Shown: positions 55,724-64,000, counted from the first letter of the stretch. The stretch is DNA of 64,000 nt from CALCTE01 sp045585835 (GCA_045585835.1 JAZMZG010000028.1:1-64000), one strand, 5' to 3'. Notes: a model not told the origin generated them from the sequence alone. Made by a program: numbers and translations.

Positions 55724-56566
55724 TTAGTTCATCTCAAGCTTCAAGCTTATGTCAAGCGCTCTGACGCTGTGGGTAAGCGCGCCCACGGATATTATGTCAA
55801 CTCCGAGTCTTGCTATCTTTCCTATATCTCTTTCGTCCATATTGCCCGAAGCTTCTATCTTAACTCTGCCGTCGGCAAGCTTTACCGCTTTTTCTATATC
55901 GTCATAGCCCATATTGTCAAGCATTACCACGTCTGCTCCCGCATCTATGGCAATAAGCATATCCTCGACCGTTTCCACCTCGACCTCTACCTTCAAAAGA
56001 TGAGATGCGTTTTTCTTTGCGAGTCTTACTGCGTTTTCGATACCGCCTGCGGCGGCGATATGGTTATCTTTTATCAGCATTCCGTTGGAAAGATTATATC
56101 TGTGGTTTGAGCCGCCGCCGATACGCACCGCATATTTTTCCAAGAATCGCATACCGGGGGAGGTCTTTCTCGTGTCTGTTATAGCCGCCTTCGTGCCCTT
56201 TACCTTTTTCACGGTCTCCGCCGTATAGCTTGCAATACCCGAGAGGTGCTGTACTATGTTTAAAGCTATTCTCTCACCCGTAAGAAGACTTCTTGCGTTG
56301 CCGCTGACTCTGCATATTACCGCACCCTTTTTAACTTTATCGCCGTCCTTGTGATAAAGCTCCGTTTTAGTATCGGTAAAAATACGTCCGAATATACATT
56401 CGATAACGTCCGCACCGCAGAAAACGCCGTCGGATTTTGCAACGAAATTTCCGCAGGCTGTCTTGTCGGGCGCTACGGTTGCCGCAGTGGAAATATCGCC
56501 AAAACCGATGTCCTCCTCAAGTGCCATACGTATAAAACGTTCAAGTGTAATATTGTCTAAATTCAT
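55724..56566 (-). CDS. nadC: Nicotinate-nucleotide pyrophosphorylase (quinolinate phosphoribosyltransferase)
   Basis: 280 residues, full length. Converts quinolinate and PRPP to nicotinate mononucleotide. Marks: EEDIGFGDISTAAT, ALNIVQHLSGIAS, ITDTRKTSPGMRFLEKYAV, GGGSNHRYNLSNGMLIKDNHI, VEVEVETVEDML, DVVMLDNM and IEASGNM. ATG at 56566 overlaps the nadB stop by 4 bp (ATGA). Confidence 0.97.
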   Translation of the reverse strand: MNLDNITLERFIRMALEEDIGFGDISTAATVAPDKTACGNFVAKSDGVFCGADVIECIFGRIFTDTKTELYHKDGDKVKKGAVICRVSGNARSLLTGERIALNIVQHLSGIASYTAETVKKVKGTKAAITDTRKTSPGMRFLEKYAVRIGGGSNHRYNLSNGMLIKDNHIAAAGGIENAVRLAKKNASHLLKVEVEVETVEDMLIAIDAGADVVMLDNMGYDDIEKAVKLADGRVKIEASGNMDERDIGKIARLGVDIISVGALTHSVRALDISLKLEMN

Positions 56567-58137
56567 TGTTTGTTTACGCAAAGGCTCTCATCGTGAATAC
56601 AGTGAGCGCCTACGCTCTCCTTTCTGTTTATTGCACCGTCAGCTATAAGCTGTGCCACATTACACATATTGTAAAGCTCCGCCTCGTATATATCGTCTAT
56701 CCTATACGTTTCAAGCTCTTTTGCTATCCTTGAAAGCGACGCTTTGAGCTTTAGAAGTCCCTTTCTGCTTCTTATGGGGCCTGCGTATTTCGTCATAAGC
56801 GTCCTTATTTTCGCACGAAGTACGGCGGCTCTTTCGTGAGTTATTGTGTTTTCGCTGTCGGAGTGTGCGGATATATCAAGCTTTTCTCTGCCGCAGAGCT
56901 TCCTCGTGTTTTGATTTATACACCTTGCCGCACGCCTTCCGAAAACAAGGCACTCAAGCATAGAGTTGCTCGCAAGTCGGTTTGCACCGTGTATTCCCGT
57001 ACAAGCCGCTTCTCCGCAAGCGTAAAGTCCCGCCTTGGACGTACGTCCGTCAAGGTCTGTTTTAATGCCACCCATAATATAGTGCTGACCCGGTCTTACG
57101 GGTATCATATCCTTTGTCAGCTCTATGCCGTATTCTTCGCATTTTGCAAATATCGTAGGGAAACGCTTTTTAAAAAACTCGACTGACATCGCAGATACGT
57201 CCAAAAATACGTTTTCTTCTCCGCTTTCTTCAAGCTCGGCAAGTATCGCTCTTGTGACTATATCCCTCGGTGCAAGGTCCTTCATTTCGTGAGCGTCCGC
57301 CATAAACGCATCGCCCTTGCCGTTTTTAAGTATGCCGCCCTCGCCTCTGACCGCCTCGGATATCAGAAAAAGGCGCTCGGCTTTGCCGTGCGGTATAAGC
57401 GTGGTCGGGTGAAATTGCACAAGCTCCATATTCTTTATTTCGGCACCCGCACGGTATGCCGCGGCTATGCCGTCGCCCACCGCTCCTGCGGGATTGGTGG
57501 TGTACTTATACACCTGCCCTACGCCGCCCGTTGCCAAGACCACGTTTGCCGTCGGGTGAAAATACACCTTGCCGTCATATATGAGCTCAAGGCCCGTAAC
57601 GCCGTTTTCGTCCGTTATTACGTCTATAAGGCTTGCGCCTTCGAGTATCTCTACGTTTTCTCTTTCACTTGCGATCTCAAAAAGTCTTTTCGTGGTCTCT
57701 CTTCCCGTGGCGTCGCCGCCACAATGTACTATTCTGCGCTTTCTGTGACCGCCCTCTCTTGTTATGAGGATCTCACCCTCTACGTCAACATCAAAGGGCA
57801 CTCCGTAATCCACAAGCTCCTTTACTATGTCGGGACCGTCCGCAACAAGCGTTTCCACAGCCCTTACGTCGCATATTCCCGCTCCGGCTTTTATCGTATC
57901 CTCTGCGTGAAGCGCTATATCGTCATCGCTTGATATTACCGCCGCCATACCGCCCTGCGCATACCAAGAGCTGCTTTTTTCGACGCTTCGCTTTCCTATA
58001 AGCGCGACCGAGAGGCTTTTGTCAATGTGCAGAGCCGTATAAAGCCCCGCAAGTCCAAACCCCACTATCATAACGTCATAGCTCTTTCCGAGCACCGTAT
58101 TTTTTACTTTGTCTTTGTCAAGTAAATATCTTCTCAA
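56563..58137 (-). CDS. nadB: L-aspartate oxidase
   Basis: 524 residues. FAD enzyme that oxidises aspartate to iminoaspartate; anaerobes use fumarate as acceptor. VMIVGFGLAGLYTALHID (FAD), KSSSWYAQGGMAAVISSDD, EGGHRKRRIVHCGGDATG, ATGGVGQVYKYTTNPAGAVGDG, MELVQFHPTTLIPHG, PVRPGQHYIMGGIKTDLDGRTS and GANRLASNSMLECLVFGRRAA. Overlaps nadA by 4 bp. Confidence 0.97.
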   Translation of the reverse strand: MRRYLLDKDKVKNTVLGKSYDVMIVGFGLAGLYTALHIDKSLSVALIGKRSVEKSSSWYAQGGMAAVISSDDDIALHAEDTIKAGAGICDVRAVETLVADGPDIVKELVDYGVPFDVDVEGEILITREGGHRKRRIVHCGGDATGRETTKRLFEIASERENVEILEGASLIDVITDENGVTGLELIYDGKVYFHPTANVVLATGGVGQVYKYTTNPAGAVGDGIAAAYRAGAEIKNMELVQFHPTTLIPHGKAERLFLISEAVRGEGGILKNGKGDAFMADAHEMKDLAPRDIVTRAILAELEESGEENVFLDVSAMSVEFFKKRFPTIFAKCEEYGIELTKDMIPVRPGQHYIMGGIKTDLDGRTSKAGLYACGEAACTGIHGANRLASNSMLECLVFGRRAARCINQNTRKLCGREKLDISAHSDSENTITHERAAVLRAKIRTLMTKYAGPIRSRKGLLKLKASLSRIAKELETYRIDDIYEAELYNMCNVAQLIADGAINRKESVGAHCIHDESLCVNKQ

Positions 58138-59063
58138 AGTATTATCCTTTCGCTTGGGGGTGTCAGCATTCTCGAAAGCGGTATACTTGCCGCACGTGCA
58201 AGGTCTTCGGGTACGTTTATCTCGCCGCTGTCGTACAAGAGAGCGTTTAATACGTCCTCTTTCGTTATTTTTTTCATTTCCTTACATATGAATGAAGGTG
58301 CGATCGGGTAAAAGCTCTTTGCGGGAAAAAGGTGAGAAAGGCGGTCGGTCACACCGTTTTCCGTTCCTATTATAAACTCCGATGCACCGCTTTCTTCGGT
58401 GTATCTGATTATTTGTGCGGTGCTTCCTACGAAGTCTGCCAAATCCCTCACGTCCTTTTGACATTCGGGATGTACGAGCAAAACCGCCTCGGGGTGCTTT
58501 GCCTTAACCGCATATACGTCTTCTTTGCTCACGGCGTTATGATAAGGGCAACAGCCGTCATAAAGGATTATTTTCTTTTCCTTTACCCTCTCTTTTACGT
58601 ATCCTCCGAGATTTTTGTCGGGGACGAATACAACACGCTCGTTTTCAAGTCGGCGCACTACCGATTCTGCGTTTGCGGAGGTACAGCAAATATCGCAAAG
58701 CGCCTTCGTTTGCACGCTCGAATTAACGTAGCACACAAACGCCGCATCGGGATACTCTCGGCGCAGCTTCTTTATATCCTCCGCACTCACCGTATCCGCC
58801 ATCGCACAGCCAAGCTCTCCGCTGGGCATAAGTACCGTTTTGTCGGGGCATAAAAGCTTTGCGCTCTCTCCCATAAACCTAACGCCGCAAAATACGATTA
58901 TTTCCTTGTCGGTATTGTATGCATACCTTGCAAGCTCCAAGCTGTCGCCGACCTTATGGGCTATCTGCTGAATTGCAAAATCCGTGTAATAATGCGCAAG
59001 TATAAGCGCATTCCGCTCTTTGCAAAGCTCGCTTATCTGCTCGTATATCAAGCTATCGTTCAT
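58134..59063 (-). CDS. nadA: Quinolinate synthase
   Basis: 309 residues. 4Fe-4S enzyme that condenses iminoaspartate with DHAP. Marks: ALILAHYYTDFAIQQIAHKVGDSLELA, VFCGVRFMGESAKLL, AFVCYVNSSVQTKALCDICCTSANA, DKNLGGYV, VHPECQKDV and the C-terminal FICKEMKKIT; the cysteines of VFCG, HPEC and ICKEM are the cluster ligands. Start overlaps the preceding gene by 4 bp. Confidence 0.97.
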   Translation of the reverse strand: MNDSLIYEQISELCKERNALILAHYYTDFAIQQIAHKVGDSLELARYAYNTDKEIIVFCGVRFMGESAKLLCPDKTVLMPSGELGCAMADTVSAEDIKKLRREYPDAAFVCYVNSSVQTKALCDICCTSANAESVVRRLENERVVFVPDKNLGGYVKERVKEKKIILYDGCCPYHNAVSKEDVYAVKAKHPEAVLLVHPECQKDVRDLADFVGSTAQIIRYTEESGASEFIIGTENGVTDRLSHLFPAKSFYPIAPSFICKEMKKITKEDVLNALLYDSGEINVPEDLARAASIPLSRMLTPPSERIIL

Positions 59064-59875
59064 TTTTCGTCACCGCTTTGAGCCTTGCGCACTTTTCTTC
59101 TTTTTGAAATAAAAGCAATCGCAAAGAAAATCACAAGACCGACTATGGAGCATATACCCGCTGTTTTTTCAAGCGCTATTGCTTTTTCTGAATAGTCAAA
59201 ATCAAGTCCGTATTTATTATACGTTATCCGCCTTATAAACGTGCCTTCATCATTAGTTACAAGCGTTATATACTGCGCTCTCTGTTCGTCGGAGCCTATA
59301 TCGTTTCTGAAGGTTCCGTCGTTTTTCATTATCTTATACTTGACCTCGTACGTACGGTAGTTGTTGCCGCTTTCCTCGTATCCGACGGACGTTTTGGTGA
59401 TGAATATATCGTATATCCTTTGCTGTGTGAATCCAAATTCAAGGTCTGTATGCTCGTTTTCCTCAAAATAAGATTTTGTGAAAAAGGTATCGTACTTTTC
59501 GAAATCGCCCTCTCGAAGACAAGTAAAATACTCGTCAAAGAACACGAGATTTTTATCGTATTCTTCAAAATTGCCGTCGGTCACGGTAACGGTAAGCACT
59601 TCGTTGTCTGTGTAAGTAATATACAAAAGCTCTTTTTGGTAGTCCTCGTCGCCCGAAATATCCGCCTCGAAGTCTATCTGCTCAAAAACGCCCGTCTGCG
59701 CCGACGGCTTCTCAAGATAGAGGTCCCTTTTCATTTTCCAATCGACGATGCCCGTGACACAATAGGTCGCAAGAAGCACCAAGACAAGCAAAAATATCAC
59801 CGCCGAGGTGCGAATTATTGCCTTTTTTGCAAAGCTTCTTTTTTCTTCTGCCGTTTTAATTTTCTTTTCTTTCAT
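59060..59875 (-). CDS. Membrane protein with large extracytoplasmic domain
   Basis: About 271 residues from ATG at 59875 (GAGGACGTT upstream). Basic cytosolic N-terminus, helix (about 19-41, IIRTSAVIFLLVLVLLATYCV), an exported domain of about 190 residues rich in Asp/Glu/Tyr, a second helix near the C-terminus (SIVGLVIFFAIAFISK) and a basic tail. The exported part has a FFDEYFTCLREGDFEKYDTFF segment that resembles the NTF2-like/nutrient-scavenging fold only loosely. Unrecognised. Confidence 0.55.
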   Translation of the reverse strand: MKEKKIKTAEEKRSFAKKAIIRTSAVIFLLVLVLLATYCVTGIVDWKMKRDLYLEKPSAQTGVFEQIDFEADISGDEDYQKELLYITYTDNEVLTVTVTDGNFEEYDKNLVFFDEYFTCLREGDFEKYDTFFTKSYFEENEHTDLEFGFTQQRIYDIFITKTSVGYEESGNNYRTYEVKYKIMKNDGTFRNDIGSDEQRAQYITLVTNDEGTFIRRITYNKYGLDFDYSEKAIALEKTAGICSIVGLVIFFAIAFISKRRKVRKAQSGDEK

Positions 59876-59896
59876 AACGTCCTCTTTACTATGTAC

Positions 59897-59922
59897 CGTT
59901 TCCCCGTTTTTTAGGGGAAACG
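59897..59922 (-). other. Intra-operon hairpin
   Basis: CCGTTTCCCC / GGGGAAACGG perfect 10-bp stem between the deacetylase and membrane-protein genes, without a following U-run, so more likely mRNA stability or partial termination than a true terminator. Confidence 0.55.
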
Positions 59923-59930
59923 GAATTTGC

Positions 59931-61148
59931 TTATGCTTTTTTCTTATAAACACTCTCGTCGGGTGTTTTTCTTTGCAGTTCCAACAGCTCGGTCACCGTA
60001 ACGAGCTTATATCCTTTTTCCGAAAGCTCCCTCGCGGCGTCGCAAAAGCCCTCTGCGCTCGTTTTGAAAATATCGTGTAAAAGCACTATATCTCCGCTTT
60101 GAGCCTTGGAAAGTATAGCGTTTTTGACCGCTTCTCTTTGCTGTATCTTCCAATCAAGAGTATCGACCGACCATTTTATCTTGTGAAGCGCAACGTCTTT
60201 AGTGGCTACCGAAAATTCGCCGTACGGCGCTCTGAACAGCGTGGGATTAACCCCACAAGCGTTGTAGATCAAAGACGAAGACTTCTCTATTTCCTCTTTT
60301 ACCGCCTCTTTGCTTTGACGGCGCATATCCTTATGGTCGTAGCCGTGGCAACCGACCTCGCAGCCGAGAGCCACCATGCGCTCAAGGAGCTTTTCGTTGC
60401 CTTCTATATGGCACCCCAAAACAAAGAAACTTGCCTTTGCATCAAGCTCTTCAAGGCAGCTTAATATCTCTTGCGTATATTCACCCGGGCCGTCATCAAA
60501 CGTAAAGGCTATCGCCTTTTCCCAAGGATAAAGACCGCCCATTCTGAGTGCATTGCACAAAAGCTCGTTATCCGTTATCGGTAAAACACATAAAAAGCCG
60601 TCTCTTTGCGTACTTGCGGGAACGCATATGCCAAGCGACTGTCCGCTTAAAACGAAGTCGTATTCGTTGGCATCAAGATATACATCGCTATCCGAATCCT
60701 CGTACGCCGCATGGCTTTTTACGAAATCCTCTATCTTACCGCCGAGAGCCTCTTTGTCGGCATCTTTATTAAGAATGTCGCCAAGAGAAAGTATCCTATC
60801 GCACTCCAAGTCGTACGCAACGCTTCTGTAGCTTACCTTTTCGGGCGTTTCACATTTCAAAAGTACGCTTATGATCCGAAAGTCAAATATAAATCTGTCG
60901 GAAGAAAGCACCGCACATTCGTTTGCCCTTAACATTTCCCCTGCAAGAGCCTTCACTTTATCATCAAGCGTCGGATACCCCAAAACACATACCGTGCCTT
61001 TTGAAGTTCCTTCCTCTAATACAAGAATGTTTTCCTGCTTAATTGGGGAAGGTCTTATATCGTCTGCATAGACCTTTTGTGCAGACAGCGCAAAAACCAT
61101 AAGCAATAAGCTTAATATTTTCTTGAGGTTGAAACGATACATATTCAT
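59931..61148 (-). CDS. Secreted polysaccharide deacetylase (CE4 family)
   Basis: 405 residues. Signal peptide about 5-28 (KKILSLLLMVFALSAQKVYA). A ~170-residue domain precedes the NodB-homology domain, which has motif 1 AIAFTFDDGPGEYT, motif 2 GCEVGCHGYDHKDM (His-x3-His/Asp type metal site) and motif 3 LFRAPYGEFS, then DTLDWKIQQ and GDIVLLHDIF. Deacetylates peptidoglycan or other GlcNAc polymers. The first domain resembles the RsiV/DUF3298-like extension seen in PdaC-type enzymes. Starts ATG at 61148 or 61142; neither has a ribosome binding site. Confidence 0.88.
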   Translation of the reverse strand: MNMYRFNLKKILSLLLMVFALSAQKVYADDIRPSPIKQENILVLEEGTSKGTVCVLGYPTLDDKVKALAGEMLRANECAVLSSDRFIFDFRIISVLLKCETPEKVSYRSVAYDLECDRILSLGDILNKDADKEALGGKIEDFVKSHAAYEDSDSDVYLDANEYDFVLSGQSLGICVPASTQRDGFLCVLPITDNELLCNALRMGGLYPWEKAIAFTFDDGPGEYTQEILSCLEELDAKASFFVLGCHIEGNEKLLERMVALGCEVGCHGYDHKDMRRQSKEAVKEEIEKSSSLIYNACGVNPTLFRAPYGEFSVATKDVALHKIKWSVDTLDWKIQQREAVKNAILSKAQSGDIVLLHDIFKTSAEGFCDAARELSEKGYKLVTVTELLELQRKTPDESVYKKKA

Positions 61149-61151
61149 CGT

Positions 61152-61180
61152 ATTTTATCATAAAATTACGGCACTTGCAA
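61152..61180 (-). promoter_or_regulatory. Promoter of the deacetylase-nad operon
   Basis: Minus strand TTGCAA (61180-61175), 17-bp spacer, TAAAAT (61157-61152). The expected start point is within a few bases of the deacetylase start codon. Confidence 0.6.
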
Positions 61181-61370
61181 GATTTTTTAAATCTTTAGGA
61201 CACGCATCGTGCCGCATTTATATTCTTTGCGAAAACTTTTCAAAAAAACGTGTAATTTTTTTCAAAGTTTGTTTTAATTTTGAAAATCAGGCCTTATGGC
61301 ATAACGAGAAAAGGCGGAAAACGGCGCTGTAGGCAAAGTGCTTGCCGCTTGTTTTGTGCCCCAAAACCTC

Positions 61371-61399
61371 TTTACAAAAGTACAAATTTATGCTACAAT
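61371..61399 (+). promoter_or_regulatory. Promoter of tsaE
   Basis: TTTACA (61371-61376), 17-bp spacer, TACAAT (61394-61399) with extended -10 ATGCTACAAT. Confidence 0.8.
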
Positions 61400-61419
61400 T
61401 ACAAGAGGTGGTGAGTATT

Positions 61420-61845
61420 ATGATAATTTGTAATTTCCGTTCTTCATCGGAGGCTGAAACAGAAGCCTTTGCGGAGCGCTTTTCGCAAAAGCTCAAAAAG
61501 GGTTCCTTTGTTGCATTCTTCGGCGACCTCGGTGCCGGCAAGACCGCTTTCGTACGAGGCGCTATGGCAAATCTTTGCCCCGATGCATTCGTAAGCTCCC
61601 CCACTTATGCCGTAATGAACGAATATCACGGCAAGGCCACCGTCTGTCATTTTGACCTATACCGTATTCACTCGGAGGACGACCTTATCTCCATAGGCTT
61701 TGACGATGCTCTCGACGGACAAAAGATAGTATTCACGGAATGGAGCGAAAACGTAAAGGAATTTCTGCCGTACCCGAGATACGATATCACCATAACGAAG
61801 ATAAGCGACGAAGAGCGCAACATTCTCGTCGAATATAAGGAGTAA
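61420..61845 (+). CDS. tsaE: TsaE, ATPase for tRNA threonylcarbamoyladenosine synthesis
   Basis: 141 residues from ATG at 61420 (AGAGGTGGTG upstream). P-loop ATPase that works with TsaB and TsaD to make t6A37 in ANN-decoding tRNAs. FFGDLGAGKTAFVRGAM (Walker A), FVSSPTYAVMNEYHG (switch) and HFDLYRIHSEDDLISIGFDDAL, and the closing FTEWSENVKEFLP. Followed by tsaB one base later. Confidence 0.97.
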   Translation: MIICNFRSSSEAETEAFAERFSQKLKKGSFVAFFGDLGAGKTAFVRGAMANLCPDAFVSSPTYAVMNEYHGKATVCHFDLYRIHSEDDLISIGFDDALDGQKIVFTEWSENVKEFLPYPRYDITITKISDEERNILVEYKE

Positions 61846-61846
61846 T

Positions 61847-62551
61847 ATGCTTACACTTTCCATTGACACAACGGCAAAGACCTGTTCGGTTGCAGTTTCG
61901 GACGATACGCTGCTTTCTTTGTTTTCCGTGAACAATACCTTAACTCACAGCGAAAATCTTATGCTCATGGTAGACAGCGCTCTTCGCACCGCAGGTAAGA
62001 AGATAAGCGAGGTCGAAGCTATTGCCGTAAGTGTAGGACCGGGAAGCTTCACGGGCGTACGCATAGGCGTTTCTGCGGTAAAGGGGCTCGCATTCGGAAA
62101 AGACATAAAAATAGCACCCGTTTCGACGCTTGATGCACTCTCGTACAACGCCGCCGACACGGACGGTATCGTTTGCGCCTCTATGGACGCAAGGCGAGGA
62201 CAGACGTATTTTGCTATTTTTAACGTAAAAGACGGCATACCCGAAAGGCTTACGGAGGATATTGCGGATACTTTCGACACGGCTTGTGAAAAAATTTCGG
62301 AAATTTGCGAAAAACTCGAAAAAAAATCCGTTATTTTTGTTGGCGACGGCGCAAAATTGTGCTATAATACCTTTACGGAAAAAAATTATGAAAATATCGC
62401 ACCCCGTCTTGCATCGGAAAGCATCAGATTTCAAAATGCATATTCCGTCGCTTTGGCGGGCATGAAAATATTTAATGGGGGAAAAGCGGTAAGCGCAGAG
62501 CTTCTTGAATGCACTTATCTTCGCAGACCGCAGGCAGAGGAACAAAAATGA
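61847..62551 (+). CDS. tsaB: TsaB, tRNA threonylcarbamoyladenosine synthesis scaffold
   Basis: 234 residues. ASKHA-fold protein that pairs with TsaD. LSIDTTAKTCSVAVSD at the N-terminus, then AIAVSVGPGSFTGVRIGVSAVKGLAFG and VSTLDALSYNA. The C-terminal half is divergent as usual. In many Firmicutes rimI and tsaD follow; here an rpiB gene follows, overlapping by 4 bp. Confidence 0.95.
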   Translation: MLTLSIDTTAKTCSVAVSDDTLLSLFSVNNTLTHSENLMLMVDSALRTAGKKISEVEAIAVSVGPGSFTGVRIGVSAVKGLAFGKDIKIAPVSTLDALSYNAADTDGIVCASMDARRGQTYFAIFNVKDGIPERLTEDIADTFDTACEKISEICEKLEKKSVIFVGDGAKLCYNTFTEKNYENIAPRLASESIRFQNAYSVALAGMKIFNGGKAVSAELLECTYLRRPQAEEQK

Positions 62552-62982
62552 TAGCAATAGGTTGCGACCACGCAGGTCTTGAACTCAAAAACGAAGTCAT
62601 AAAATATTTTGAAGAAAACGGAATCTCTTACCAAGATGTCGGAACCTTCACGAAGGATAGCTGCGACTATCCCGTATACGCCGAGAAGGTCGCAAGAGCG
62701 GTACAGGCGGGCAAGGCCGAAAAAGGAATACTCGTTTGCGGCACGGGACTCGGTATGAGCTACGCCGCAAATAAAGTAAAGGGTATACGTGCGGCTTGTC
62801 TTTCGGACAGCGCATCCGCAAGGCTTGCAAGACAGCATAACGACGCAAACGTGCTTTGCTTTGGGCAAAACATCGTGGGAAAAGCCGTTGCGCTTGAGCT
62901 TGTAAAGATATTCCTCGAAACCGAATTCGAAGGCGGCAGACACGAAAGACGTGTCGCTCTTATAGACCAAATAAAAGCGTAA
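62548..62982 (+). CDS. rpiB: Ribose-5-phosphate isomerase B (canonical)
   Basis: 144 residues. IAIGCDHAGLELKNEVIKYF, CGTGLGMSYAANKVKGIRAACL with the catalytic Cys in ILVCGTG and Thr, and NDANVLCFGQNIVG. This is the normal pentose-phosphate enzyme and a useful contrast with the Asp-bearing BMC copy. ATG overlaps the tsaB stop (ATGA). An upstream frame from 62509 is rejected. Confidence 0.95.
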   Translation: MIAIGCDHAGLELKNEVIKYFEENGISYQDVGTFTKDSCDYPVYAEKVARAVQAGKAEKGILVCGTGLGMSYAANKVKGIRAACLSDSASARLARQHNDANVLCFGQNIVGKAVALELVKIFLETEFEGGRHERRVALIDQIKA

Positions 62983-63001
62983 AATTCAAAAGTCAAGATA
63001 A

Positions 63002-63307
63002 ATCGGCATTTACAACCGCATCCTGCCAATCGGGGAGTCAGCGGCACCCTGTAGCCTGCAATCCGCTATAGCAGGGAGGGATTCCGAACCGAGCGCACTG
63101 TTTGTGCGGCAGGTGCATATGTAACTGTGTTGAACGGTAAGTCTTGCGCAATCGGGCACTGTGAACCATGTCAGGTGGGGAACCAAGCAGCATTAAGCAG
63201 TTAAACGATGTGCCGCGAGGGTGCTTATCGGGAGCAGGGAGTGTGTAACCGCGCGGAAGCAGCCTGTGCAGAGAACGGTGTAGGGTGCGGTTGTAGATGC
63301 CGATTTT
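63002..63307 (+). ncRNA. ffs: Signal recognition particle RNA, large Firmicutes type
   Basis: About 306 nt. The ends pair: AATCGGCATTTACAACCGCA (from 63001) with TGCGGTTGTAGATGCCGATT (ending 63306). The conserved Ffh-binding domain is visible at about 63163-63200: GTGAACCATGTCAGG, GGAACCAAGCAGCATTAAG. The 5' part has the Alu-like domain with GGGGAGTCAGCGG. Its 3' stem followed by TTTTT may act as terminator. Located right before dnaX, as in B. subtilis. No own promoter was seen, so it may be read from the tsaE operon and processed. Confidence 0.95.
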
Positions 63308-63331
63308 TAAAATAAATTTCGGGGGCTTGAA

Positions 63332-64000
63332 ATGTATATTGCATTATACAGAAAGTGGCGGCCCGCAAAATTTTCGGACGTTTGCGGTCAGGAAGCCATA
63401 ACGGACATTCTGAAAAACGAAATATCCAAAAACACCGTCTCCCACGCATATCTTTTTTGCGGACTTAGAGGTACGGGTAAGACTACCTGCGCCAAAATTC
63501 TCGCAAAAGCGGTAAACTGCGAGAACACAAAAGACGGCGAGCCCTGCGGCGAGTGCGAAAACTGCAAAGAAGCCGAAAGAGGCGCTTTGCTTGATATAGT
63601 TGAGATGGACGCGGCCTCCAATACGGGCGTTGAAAATATCCGCTCCATCATCGACGAAGTCAGCTTCCTTCCCTCTCAAGGCAAGCGCAAGGTCTACATC
63701 ATCGACGAGGTGCACATGCTCTCGGGAGGAGCATTTAACGCTCTTTTAAAGACCTTGGAGGAGCCGCCCGAGCACGTGATATTTATTCTGTGCACGACGG
63801 AAACTCACAAGATACCCGCAACCATTTTGTCAAGATGCCAGCGATTTGACTTCGGCAGAATATCCATAGACGATATAAGCGCAAGGCTTAAATTTATCGC
63901 AAAAGAGGAGAATATCTCCATAACCGACGGCGCCGCCGCGCTTATAGCAAGGCTCGCCGAAGGTGCTATGAGAGACGCTTTAAGTCTTTTGGAACTTTGC
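63332..64000 (+). CDS. dnaX: DNA polymerase III gamma/tau subunit, 5' part
   Basis: 223 codons to the window edge. Clamp-loader ATPase. MYIALYRKWRPAKFSDVCGQ, Walker A CGLRGTGKTTCAKIL, zinc-binding cysteines CENTKDGEPCGECENC, VEMDAASNTGVENIR, Walker B VYIIDEVHMLS, sensor/arginine-finger region TLEEPPEHVIFILCTTE and ILSRCQRFDF. ATG at 63332 follows CGGGGGCTTGAA. The 3' end lies outside the window. Confidence 0.97.
   Translation, partial: MYIALYRKWRPAKFSDVCGQEAITDILKNEISKNTVSHAYLFCGLRGTGKTTCAKILAKAVNCENTKDGEPCGECENCKEAERGALLDIVEMDAASNTGVENIRSIIDEVSFLPSQGKRKVYIIDEVHMLSGGAFNALLKTLEEPPEHVIFILCTTETHKIPATILSRCQRFDFGRISIDDISARLKFIAKEENISITDGAAALIARLAEGAMRDALSLLELC

Larger units (their letters stand above)
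61149..61419. other. Divergent intergenic region (271 bp)
   Basis: Holds a minus-strand promoter for the deacetylase run at 61152-61180 and a plus-strand promoter for tsaE at 61371-61399. In between is AT-rich sequence with no reading frame or clear hairpin. Confidence 0.65.

Noticed and set aside
63225..63449. Minus-strand frame of 74 codons
   Set aside because: Covers the 3' half of the SRP RNA and the start of dnaX antisense; no support.

Overview
The window looks like a chromosome segment of an anaerobic, endospore-forming member of the Clostridia (Bacillota), most likely a gut or rumen organism. Supporting signs are strong AGGAGG-type ribosome binding sites, TTGACA/TATAAT promoters with 17-bp spacers, intrinsic terminators after most units, a GerA-type germination operon, a large Firmicutes-type SRP RNA directly before dnaX, pyruvate formate-lyase with its activase, dockerin proteins and a bacterial microcompartment (BMC) locus. 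The genus cannot be named from sequence alone.

Layout. 1-5.2 kb: end of an unknown gene, an ion-transporter-superfamily permease, a YwaF/XRE/YcxB-like membrane operon, then a small accessory patch (zinc-ribbon membrane protein, Ltp-like lipoprotein divergent from an XRE repressor, an array of small hairpins) next to a five-tRNA operon (Val-Asp-Phe-Gly-Cys). 5.3-16.3 kb: VWA protein, DacF-type carboxypeptidase, phosphopantetheinyl transferase, trmL, secA, proC, several membrane proteins and a YajC with an unusual signal peptide. 16.4-21.4 kb: a BMP/Nup-type nucleoside ABC importer. 21.7-26.2 kb: Na/phosphate symporter, PadR-DUF1700-DUF4097 operon, small regulator, TM2 protein.

26.3-34.5 kb is the most interesting part: a 12-gene minus-strand BMC operon with one promoter and one terminator. 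In transcription order it encodes triosephosphate isomerase with an encapsulation peptide, an unknown cargo-like protein, CoA-acylating aldehyde dehydrogenase, PduS-like Fe-S oxidoreductase, PduT-like Fe-S shell trimer, two nearly identical BMC-H hexamer proteins (the second with a Lys/Ala-rich N-terminal tail and an internal start), deoxyribose-phosphate aldolase with a C-terminal 4Fe-4S cysteine motif, and three EutN-type vertex proteins flanking an RpiB-like isomerase with an altered catalytic residue. This matches the sugar-phosphate-utilizing (SPU) type of BMC. I read it as a compartment that cleaves deoxyribose 5-phosphate into acetaldehyde and glyceraldehyde 3-phosphate, oxidises acetaldehyde to acetyl-CoA, converts the triose to DHAP inside, and disposes of NADH electrons through PduS and PduT instead of an alcohol dehydrogenase. 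No phosphotransacylase or alcohol dehydrogenase gene is present.

34.5-45.1 kb: germination operon (gerA-like, then divergent C- and B-like genes), two dockerin proteins, a uracil/xanthine permease, pflB-pflA, a broken SLOG-family gene, a ribbon-helix-helix protein and a tail-anchored PRC-barrel protein. 45.1-54.5 kb: repeat-bearing lipoprotein, FAD oxidoreductase, the capE-capF-capG set for UDP-N-acetyl-L-fucosamine, a nucleotidyltransferase-like gene, an LTA synthase/OpgB-like phosphoglycerol transferase, and two tiny paralogous peptides sharing an EDIMTSS motif. 54.5-61.2 kb: one minus-strand run with polysaccharide deacetylase, a membrane protein, nadA-nadB-nadC (de novo NAD synthesis), a small membrane protein and an FAH-family enzyme. 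61.4-64 kb: tsaE-tsaB-rpiB, the SRP RNA and the 5' part of dnaX.
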